DNA of 8,081 bases from assembly GCA_005893365.1 (NCBI GenBank), contig VBPB01000095.1, positions 1 through 8,081 on the forward strand, written 5' to 3'. This document shows positions 1-6,345 of the stretch, in pieces. The DNA is from Candidatus Eiseniibacteriota bacterium (GTDB taxonomy: Bacteria; Eisenbacteria; RBG-16-71-46). Each line of letters starts with the position of its first letter. Within the stretch, counting starts at the first letter, position 1. A program made the position numbers and the translations under genes. The notes beneath the pieces were generated by a model. That model was not told the DNA's origin and did not search any database. It saw only the letters and a list, made by a program, of their open reading frames with translations.

Positions 1-223
1 TCCCCTCAACGCGATCAGTCTCGCACGATACGAAGTACCTCTTCCGCCCGAACGATGGGCAGGGTGCGCCCAATTCGTGGGCTTCCGGTCGCCCGGGTTC
101 TTCGAGGCTCCCCCGGGGAGTTTGGACAACTCGGCTCGGATCTTCCGATGGCGCTAGCGGTTCTCGGTCGCGATCTGTGCGATGTGTTCGAGATCTCTAC
201 CCAAGATCGGCCGTCACCCGGGC

Positions 224-248
224 GCTGGCACCGAAATTGAATGCCAGC
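224..248. promoter_or_regulatory. 7-bp perfect dyad, possible operator; overlaps a sigma-54-like element
   Basis: GCTGGCA (224-230) and TGCCAGC (242-248) form a perfect inverted repeat with an 11-nt spacer; the half-sites are 18 bp apart, which suits a dimeric regulator. The same DNA reads TGGCAC-N5-TTGAA (226-241), close to the sigma-54 pattern TGGCAC-N5-TTGCA with correct GG-N10 spacing, but the key -12 GC is GA. RpoN control of algD is known in some pseudomonads. Operator and promoter readings compete for the same bases. Inferred from pattern only. Confidence 0.3.
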
Positions 249-254
249 ACGGAA

Positions 255-269
255 GGAATCGCCGATTCC
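255..269. promoter_or_regulatory. 15-bp perfect palindrome upstream of algD
   Basis: GGAATCG-C-CGATTCC is a perfect 7-bp dyad around one central base. It starts 7 bp after the dyad at 224-248. Two such dyads within 46 bp, in the only long non-coding stretch before the operon, suggest regulator binding sites. No specific regulator is recognised. Confidence 0.3.
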
Positions 270-361
270 ATTGGAACTCCGGTTGAACGATGATGGCGCG
301 CTTCTCCGTCGCCGAAGGCTCGAAGGAGCGACCCAGAAAAGCTATTCACCCACGGGAGACG

Positions 362-1747
362 ATGTCTCGGACGTCGATGGGCGAAGACCGCGAGCTGTTG
401 TGGAAGTGCGAGCTCGAGCGGAGGTTATGCTCGAAGCGGATCAGTGTATTTGGACTGGGCTACGTTGGATCGGTGTCTGCAGCGTGCTTGTCTCGCGATG
501 GCCACGATGTCATCGGAGTGGACCTGAACCAGGCCAAAGTCGATCTCATTCAACAAGGGCGGAGCCCGATCGTTGAGCCCGGGCTTTCGGAACTGATCGC
601 TGCGGGCCGCGCCCAGGGCACGCTCCAGGCGTGGACCTGCGCGAAGAACGCTGTCCTCGAGACGGACATCTCCTTTGTCTGTGTCGGTACTCCGAGCCAC
701 GCCGATGGTTCGTTGAACCTCTCGCAGGTGAAGCGGACGTGTGAAGACATCGGAGACGCTCTGCGCGTAAAGCAAGGGTTTCACATAGTCGTGGTCCGGA
801 GCACCATGCTGCCGGGGACGATGCGCGCCATAGTCGTCCCTACTCTGGAAAAAGTCTCAGGCAAGCGTGCGGGCATCGAATTCGGCGTGTGCATCAATCC
901 CGAATTTCTCCGAGAGGCGACGGCGATCTTTGATTATGACAATCCGCCGAAGATCGTTATTGGTGCCAACGACGATCGCACCGCAAACATCGTCGCCACG
1001 CTTTTCGAGCATCTTCCCGCGGCGATCATTAAGGCCACGGTCGAGATCGCGGAGATGGCGAAGTACACCGACAATCTCTGGCACGCGATCAAGGTGGATT
1101 TTGGCAATGAGATCGGCGCCATCTGCAAGGTGGCCGGTATCGATAGCCATCAAGTAATGGACATCTTCCTGCAAGACACCAAGCTGAACCTCTCGCCATG
1201 CTATCTGCGGCCGGGCTTTGCGTTCGGCGGCTCCTGCCTGCCGAAGGACGTGCGTGCCTTGTCGCTCTATGCGAAGAAGATGCAGCTGGAGCTTCCATTG
1301 CTGAACAGTGTGATCGCCAGCAATCAAGCGCACATCATCCGGGCTCTCCAGCTCATTGAAGCGCATGGCCATCGCGAAGTTGGGGTACTTGGTATCAGCT
1401 TCAAAGCGAACACGGATGACTTACGGGAGAGCCCCATGATTACCGTCGTCGGGCGGCTGCTCGAGTGCGGCTACGATGTTTCCGTCTTCGATCCCAACGT
1501 GAATCATGCGACGATCCATGGCGGGAACAGGGACTACATCTTGAAAGTCATCCCTCACATCTTCGACCTCTTGACGACCGATGTGGATGGCTTGCTGGAA
1601 CGGTCGCGCACCCTCGTCGTCGGGAACCAAGACATCACCTTCAAGCAGATATTGAAAAACATTAAACCGCATCACGCTGTCGTGGACCTTGTGCGGCTGG
1701 CGCATCACAGTGTTGGCATGCCCAGCTATTCCGGTCTGTGCTGGTGA
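362..1747 (+). CDS. algD: GDP-mannose 6-dehydrogenase (AlgD)
   Basis: Oxidises GDP-mannose with two NAD+ to GDP-mannuronate, the committed cytosolic step that supplies the alginate polymerase. It belongs to the UDP-glucose/GDP-mannose dehydrogenase family. Visible features are the Rossmann start RISVFGLGYVG (from 437), CVGTPS, VVVRSTMLPGT, NPEFLREATAI, the active-site motif FGGSCLPKD with catalytic Cys at 1235-1237 (equivalent to Cys268 of Pseudomonas AlgD), GISFKANTDDLRESP, and the AlgD-like end GLCW. The conserved core is about 436 residues, as in the family. The start is uncertain. ATG 362 follows GGGAG (354-358) closely and gives 462 residues; ATG 290 or 293 is also open, giving up to 485. 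The codon aligned with the usual AlgD Met is AAG (434-436), preceded by a perfect GGAGG. The stop is 21 nt before the PilZ-lyase gene, so the two are probably co-transcribed. Function is secure; the N-terminus is not. Confidence 0.93.
   Translation: MSRTSMGEDRELLWKCELERRLCSKRISVFGLGYVGSVSAACLSRDGHDVIGVDLNQAKVDLIQQGRSPIVEPGLSELIAAGRAQGTLQAWTCAKNAVLETDISFVCVGTPSHADGSLNLSQVKRTCEDIGDALRVKQGFHIVVVRSTMLPGTMRAIVVPTLEKVSGKRAGIEFGVCINPEFLREATAIFDYDNPPKIVIGANDDRTANIVATLFEHLPAAIIKATVEIAEMAKYTDNLWHAIKVDFGNEIGAICKVAGIDSHQVMDIFLQDTKLNLSPCYLRPGFAFGGSCLPKDVRALSLYAKKMQLELPLLNSVIASNQAHIIRALQLIEAHGHREVGVLGISFKANTDDLRESPMITVVGRLLECGYDVSVFDPNVNHATIHGGNRDYILKVIPHIFDLLTTDVDGLLERSRTLVVGNQDITFKQILKNIKPHHAVVDLVRLAHHSVGMPSYSGLCW
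420..424 (+). promoter_or_regulatory. Perfect Shine-Dalgarno GGAGG with no in-frame start codon behind it
   Basis: GGAGG lies 9 nt upstream of AAG 434, exactly where AlgD proteins normally begin (ATG CGG ATC ...). The only ATG nearby, at 427, is 2 nt after the SD and in another frame. The site looks like the original ribosome binding site of algD, left without a usable start by a base change or indel, real or sequencing-derived. Confidence 0.45.
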
Positions 1748-1768
1748 CGCTCTGGACAACAGAACACC

Positions 1769-4456
1769 GTGGTAACCGCAGCGAATCGACCCGTCGTACA
1801 ACGTGAGCCTGCATCGCACCGCCGCCATTACCGGCTGACGTATCCGGCCGAAGTCCAGATCGGTGACGAGTTCTACGAAACCAAGGACTGGGGGCTAGGC
1901 GGGTTCAGTTTCGAGAACTATCAAAATCCCTTTCAGCTGGGCCACCGCATCGAAGCAAAGTTCGCTCTGAACTTTCAGGGCTTTACGATCTCGTTCCCAG
2001 TCATCGTCAAGATAACACGTGCTGCGCCGTACGATGTCGCGGCACGCTTCATCGACCTCGGCGAGCGAGAGACAGCGCTCATCAAGTATTTCGTATCGAG
2101 CATAGTCAGCGGCGAGGTCGCAACCGTCGGCGACGTGCTGCAGCGCATGGACCGTCCGGTCACGACGGTCGACGGGCAGCCGAAACCGGACAGCGAAGAA
2201 GAGAAGCGAAAGCGCCGCACGCGGAGATTCGCGGTTTCGGCCGCTTACCTGACAGCCGGAATGCTGATCGGCACCTACATCCTGGTCACGCTGCTAGGGT
2301 GGCTCCTCCGCGTGAATGTCGAGACGGCGGTCGTTAGCGCACCCCTGGAGACTGTGGTTTCGAAGAACGTCGGCCATGTGACCCAGGTATTCGTCAAACC
2401 GGACGACAAAGTTCAGGCGGGCCAGCCGCTATTCATTGTCAGCGACGAGGTCGTGGAACAGAACCTGGTCCTGGCGCAGGAGCATTTCGACATCGCGAAG
2501 GGACTGTATGCATCTGCCTCCGCCAAGCGCCGCCAGGAAGAGCAACGGATGCACGCATATCAAGGCATCAGCAGCGACCAGATGGACTCGGCGGAGTCTA
2601 TGGTTGCCTCTTTGAAGGCTGAGTATGACGTCGCCACGTTGGAACTCGAAAGACAGCGCCAATTGTTCGCAGCGGGCGTCGGCACTCAGCAGCGAGTCGA
2701 CGCTCAAACGTCCGTGGTAGCCGCGCGCCAAGCAGCCCTGCAGGCGGCCGTCGCACAGCAGAAGATCACGGCGACTTCCAAGGACGCGACCAAGCGAGGT
2801 CTATTCTTCACCGGTAACTATGTAACAGGCGACTACCAGAGCCTGGTCGCCGATGAGGGTGCCGCCCGGGATACCGTGCAGGCTGCGGAGATGGCTCTGA
2901 AACAAGCCCATCAGCGCGTCGACGAATTGACCTATCGCGCCGCCTATCCATCCGTAGTGAACCGTCAATTCAAGACAGCCGGCTTGACCGTCGATCGCGG
3001 AGAGAACATCCTCGTTCTCCGACGGATCGACGCCGACCCGTACGTCGACGCCTATCTGACGCAGGATCAGGTGGGATATCTCGAAGCGGGCGCCCGCGGT
3101 ACTGCCTACGTTCCCGCGCGCAACGAGTATTACACGGTCGAGGTCGCTCTGATCGATCGCACTTCCGGCTTCCTCAAGCAGATGGAGTTGCCCAAAATGC
3201 TGCAACCGCAGTACAGCTGGCGGGGCGTAGAAGACCCTTCTGCTTATGCCAAGCTCACCTTCGTCGGCCTCAAGCCGGAAGAGTTCGCGGGATTAGCTTC
3301 CGGCCTCCCCGTCTATCTGAATCTTCCTAAGAGGCATCACTTCTTCTGGAGTACACCGGGCGATGCGCCGCGGTCGGCGGGAGCGGGAATCAAGTGTGAT
3401 GGAGCGATTCGATCGGAGCCCGTCCCAGCTGCTCACGCCGAGGGGCCCGTGAGTCACGCGGACACGCCGGTCCTTTGGCCGAGCGCCGCCGCGATCATCC
3501 AAGGCAAGGACGTTTCGAGTAAGGATTTCGAACCGGTCCGAGCCGAGGTGTTACAGGCCGCGAGCCACGCCGTTCAGCTAGGCCCCGCTCCGGTGAAGGC
3601 TTTGCACAGCTCCGGCGTGAGCGATAAACAAGATCCCGAATTTCAAGCAACGCGGCGAGCTTTCCAAGACGCCGACCGGGCCGCGCTGATGGCGATCGCG
3701 TATCGCCTAACTAATGCAAAGGAGTATCTCGAGGGAACCCGTAAGTTCTTGGCGGAATGGGCGACCACGAACGCGCCCACCGGCCAGCCGATCGACGAGA
3801 CGCGCATCGATGGTTTTTTGTGGGCGTACGATTTGGTCCGAGAGAAACTCTCTGTCGAGGACCAAAACCTGATCACGGTCTGGTTCACGCGCTGGCGCGA
3901 CGCGAATCGCTCTTGGAAGCCCGGCCCGACAACCGCAAACAACAATCACATGACTCACCATCTGAAGATCGCGCTCATGCTCGATCGGGTGCTCGGCGAT
4001 TCCGAGAGCTACGCGCGCGACCTCGAGGCCGCTCAGCAGCACCTGGATGCCAACCTCGGGCCTGCCGATGGAGCCTCCCTCGATTTCCACGAGCGCGATG
4101 CTCTTCATTACCAGGCTTTCGACCTGGAGGCGTGGGAGGAGATCGCGTTGCTCTCGGGTTGCTGCGAGAAGAACGTCGATCGCGCGTTTGATTTTCTTGT
4201 GAACAAATCTAGCGACACGAGCCACGTGGAATTCGCCAAGTCCACCGCCGCCATCGACAGAAAGCGTGCCGCGGCGGGCTTCGAGTACGCGGAGAAACAC
4301 CGGTTTCAATTGAAGGACGCCGCCAGGGCGGTCTTCGCCTACGCCACCCTCCCGGGCCGCGACGTGCCCTCGAAGGTTTGGCAGGCCGCCCTCGACGGCA
4401 AGAAGCAGGACAATCTCTTCTATCTGGCTCGCTACTACCTATGGGCAGCGACCTGA
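1769..4456 (+). CDS. alg44: PilZ / membrane-fusion (Alg44-like) protein fused to a PL5 alginate lyase domain
   Basis: An 895-residue fusion. Residues ~15-120 are a PilZ domain with the RxxxR motif (R18-R22) and D40-W-G-L-G-G45 in place of DxSxxG, implying cytoplasmic c-di-GMP sensing. Residues ~153-180 are one membrane helix after a KRKRR stretch. Residues 188-226 and ~388-425 are the two lipoyl halves of an HlyD/MFP protein, around a long coiled coil (228-390); a beta-barrel-like part runs to ~520. A Pro/Ala-rich linker (~525-585) leads to an alginate-lyase (PF05426/PL5-like) domain with TTANNNHMTHH (N725-N726-H727 as the NNH pair) and ERDALHY (R776, Y781), matching the family's catalytic Asn-His-Arg-Tyr set. 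Pseudomonas has separate Alg44 (389 aa) and AlgL. The topology puts the lyase in the periplasm without its own signal peptide. GTG start with only a weak GGA upstream; 21 nt after algD, and overlaps alg8. Domain calls are strong; lyase activity is inferred. Confidence 0.88.
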   Translation: MVTAANRPVVQREPASHRRHYRLTYPAEVQIGDEFYETKDWGLGGFSFENYQNPFQLGHRIEAKFALNFQGFTISFPVIVKITRAAPYDVAARFIDLGERETALIKYFVSSIVSGEVATVGDVLQRMDRPVTTVDGQPKPDSEEEKRKRRTRRFAVSAAYLTAGMLIGTYILVTLLGWLLRVNVETAVVSAPLETVVSKNVGHVTQVFVKPDDKVQAGQPLFIVSDEVVEQNLVLAQEHFDIAKGLYASASAKRRQEEQRMHAYQGISSDQMDSAESMVASLKAEYDVATLELERQRQLFAAGVGTQQRVDAQTSVVAARQAALQAAVAQQKITATSKDATKRGLFFTGNYVTGDYQSLVADEGAARDTVQAAEMALKQAHQRVDELTYRAAYPSVVNRQFKTAGLTVDRGENILVLRRIDADPYVDAYLTQDQVGYLEAGARGTAYVPARNEYYTVEVALIDRTSGFLKQMELPKMLQPQYSWRGVEDPSAYAKLTFVGLKPEEFAGLASGLPVYLNLPKRHHFFWSTPGDAPRSAGAGIKCDGAIRSEPVPAAHAEGPVSHADTPVLWPSAAAIIQGKDVSSKDFEPVRAEVLQAASHAVQLGPAPVKALHSSGVSDKQDPEFQATRRAFQDADRAALMAIAYRLTNAKEYLEGTRKFLAEWATTNAPTGQPIDETRIDGFLWAYDLVREKLSVEDQNLITVWFTRWRDANRSWKPGPTTANNNHMTHHLKIALMLDRVLGDSESYARDLEAAQQHLDANLGPADGASLDFHERDALHYQAFDLEAWEEIALLSGCCEKNVDRAFDFLVNKSSDTSHVEFAKSTAAIDRKRAAAGFEYAEKHRFQLKDAARAVFAYATLPGRDVPSKVWQAALDGKKQDNLFYLARYYLWAAT

Positions 4457-5997
4457 AGCCCGGTCATCGCAGCCACGATGCCGTGACGCAGATCGGAAAG
4501 CTCGTCCTTCTTGTCGGCGGCACCGGCATCCTGTTGATTGAATTCCCGAACGGCATTGGGGATCCGACCGACGGCGTCTTCTTGATGATCGTTGGCGGGC
4601 TGGCCGTGTGGCGATACACCTGGTGGTTCACCCATTTTGTCCGATCGCGAATCTATGCCCTCGTCTTGTTCCCCAGACTGCGCTCATCGGCTCAGCAGAT
4701 CTGGAATGACGGATGGCGGCCGCGGATGCTTCACTTCATGATGGTCACCTTTCGTGAACGACGCGAAACCACGGAAGCCGCCCTTAGCAGCATCGTCCAG
4801 GAATGTCGCAGGACCCAAGTCCCGGCGAGATTGTTTATTGGAACCGGCGATCCCTTTGATGAAAGCATCATCGAGGAATACTTCGCTACCCATGCCATTG
4901 ATGTCGATCTGAATGTCGTGATCGTGCGGCAGAACCAGCCGGGCAAGCGGTTTGCCATCGGCCTTGTACTCCGAGCGCTCTCGCGTCATGGAGTGGAAAA
5001 AGAAGACCTCGTGGTTTTCATGGATGGGGACTCGATCATCCAGGAAGGCCTGATGGAGAAGTGCGCGCCGATCTTCTCGGCTCGGCCGCGTTTGGGCGCC
5101 TTGACGACGAACGAGATCGCGATTGTCACCGGCCCGCGCTGGATGCAAAGCTGGCACGACCTTCGGTTCGCACAGCGACGTTTGGTCATGGAATCGCACT
5201 CCGTGTCGCGCAAGGTCCTCACGCTGACTGGACGCCTATCGATTTTTCGAGGCGAGATCGCCGTCAATGGGGATTTCATCCGAACGATCGAGTGCGACAA
5301 CCTAGAACATTGGCTCTGGGGAAAGTTTCGATTCCTATCGGGCGACGACAAGAGCACCTGGTACTGGGTCCTGAAGAACCAGTACGAGATGCTCTATGTC
5401 CCGGATGCGTTCTGCACCACGATCGAGAACATCGCGGTCAATCCCTACTTTCGTCTTCAACAAAATTTGCTGCGATGGTCGGGAAACATGCTGCGCAACG
5501 GCACGCGCGCCATTCTGCTCGGTCCACGCAGGGTCGGATTGTTCATTTGGTGGTGCTTGATCGATCAACGCATCGCCATGTGGACGGTCCTGACCGGGCC
5601 TATCTTGGCCGTATTGCTCACGCTGGTGCGCGGTCCGCAAATCCTGCTGGCGTACCTGATCTGGGTGCTGGCGACCCGCCTCGTGCTTTCCTCCGTCTTG
5701 TTCTTCTATGCCAGGGGTGTCTATATCTCCTTCCCTGTGCTGCTGTTCCTCAATCAGATCGCCACCAGCGTGATCAAGGTCCACTTGCTCTTTCGCATGT
5801 CGAAGCAGCGCTGGCTGAATCGCGGAGACCAGCGTGTCTCTGCAGGCGCCGCCAACATGCTCGCTTTCCAGCGGTTCATGGCTGGATTCATCACCGTATT
5901 TTACGTAGCGCTTCTCATCTTCGCGATCGCAGTCTATTCAGGCGTCCTGAAGCTTCCCCGGTGGGAGAGTGCAATCGGCTGGTTATTGCGCGCCTGA
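4441..5997 (+). CDS. alg8: Alginate polymerase glycosyltransferase (Alg8)
   Basis: Inner-membrane GT2 synthase that polymerises mannuronate from GDP-mannuronate and works with Alg44. The 518 residues compare with 494 in Pseudomonas Alg8. Two N-terminal membrane helices (~20-37 and ~45-63) precede the GT domain, which starts at HFMMVTFRER. It carries VVFMDGDS (D195-G-D197, nucleotide-sugar/metal binding), TTNE, SGDDKSTWYW (from 300; the catalytic TGD/SGD-type motif), and QQNLLRWSGNMLRN (Q340-R345-W346, the QxxRW equivalent in its Alg8 form). Several membrane helices follow (~363-391, ~399-424, ~428-449, ~480-500). ATG 4441 is chosen because it gives an Alg8-like N-terminus and overlaps the upstream stop by 16 nt; TTG 4378 is open in frame but would overlap by 79 nt. 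No Shine-Dalgarno is visible, so translation probably depends on coupling to the fusion gene. Chitin or hyaluronan synthase-like enzymes are the main alternative, but the motifs and the AlgD/Alg44 neighbours favour Alg8. Confidence 0.92.
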   Translation: MGSDLKPGHRSHDAVTQIGKLVLLVGGTGILLIEFPNGIGDPTDGVFLMIVGGLAVWRYTWWFTHFVRSRIYALVLFPRLRSSAQQIWNDGWRPRMLHFMMVTFRERRETTEAALSSIVQECRRTQVPARLFIGTGDPFDESIIEEYFATHAIDVDLNVVIVRQNQPGKRFAIGLVLRALSRHGVEKEDLVVFMDGDSIIQEGLMEKCAPIFSARPRLGALTTNEIAIVTGPRWMQSWHDLRFAQRRLVMESHSVSRKVLTLTGRLSIFRGEIAVNGDFIRTIECDNLEHWLWGKFRFLSGDDKSTWYWVLKNQYEMLYVPDAFCTTIENIAVNPYFRLQQNLLRWSGNMLRNGTRAILLGPRRVGLFIWWCLIDQRIAMWTVLTGPILAVLLTLVRGPQILLAYLIWVLATRLVLSSVLFFYARGVYISFPVLLFLNQIATSVIKVHLLFRMSKQRWLNRGDQRVSAGAANMLAFQRFMAGFITVFYVALLIFAIAVYSGVLKLPRWESAIGWLLRA

Positions 5998-6345
5998 GCG
6001 GATACGAACGAAATTCACACGAGTTTCTCTTGGTTCCTTCGGTGGAGCCCGATCCCGGCGATCGCGTGCTAGTAATTCAGATGGCGAGCCTCACCTCGAG
6101 GCCGACCTTCAACGCCACGGCGTAGACTTTCGGGCGCGGCATGGTTCTCGGTCGCCATCCGGGCTCTCTCCAGATGAACGACGACGAGAGCCGTGCTCCA
6201 TCGAGGCCAGTCAGCTCCGGAAGAGGGCTATGGTCGCTGCCGGATCGTGATTGAACTCACACTGTGCCTCCGCTTGAGGGACGACTGGAGCCACTGAAGA
6301 GAAAGAGGCGAGCAGAAATAGGCGGAGACGAAAGGTGTAGTACCC
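5998..6345. other. Intergenic stretch between alg8 and the PL7 lyase gene
   Basis: About 350 bases with no recognisable gene. A + frame at 5969-6250 is open, but its Arg/Ser-rich translation matches nothing and it overlaps alg8. I see no hairpin with a T-run after alg8 and no convincing -35/-10 pair. The last 40 bases (6296-6335) are 35/40 purines and lead into the ribosome binding site. The gap is large enough for the lyase gene to have its own promoter. Confidence 0.6.
6331..6337 (+). promoter_or_regulatory. Ribosome binding site of the PL7 lyase
   Basis: AAAGGTG ends 8 nt before GTG 6346. It supports GTG 6346 as the start, which places a complete signal peptide at the N-terminus. Confidence 0.5.

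Larger units (their letters stand above)
1..361. other. Upstream region without a recognisable gene
   Basis: No protein family is recognisable here on either strand. A + frame stays open from the window edge to the TGA at 238-240, but its translation matches nothing I know and could be chance in GC-rich DNA. The 3' half holds the two dyads and the sigma-54-like element listed separately, so the stretch most likely contains the control region and leader of the alginate operon. The end of an unidentified upstream gene cannot be excluded for roughly the first 200 bases. Confidence 0.5.

Noticed and set aside
55..240. Possible 61-residue protein at the window start
   Set aside because: No family resemblance and no clear ribosome site; the frame is open back to the window edge, so a partial upstream gene cannot be excluded but is not supported.
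5061..6125. Long + strand open frame of 354 codons overlapping alg8
   Set aside because: Shadow of alg8 in another frame; Arg/His-rich, no recognisable motif, and alg8 is clear.
159..6155. 13-bp exact repeat GGTTCTCGGTCGC at 159 and 6143
   Set aside because: A 13-mer match between two places in 8 kb is expected about 0.5 times by chance; flanks do not match.
5969..6250. Possible small protein of 93 residues after alg8
   Set aside because: Overlaps the alg8 end, no convincing ribosome site, Arg/Ser-rich sequence of no known family.
6253..6285. GAACTC resembling the -35 of an AlgU/sigma-22 promoter before the PL7 gene
   Set aside because: No TCTGA-like -10 at 16-17 nt spacing; the same holds for GAACTC at 274 upstream of algD.
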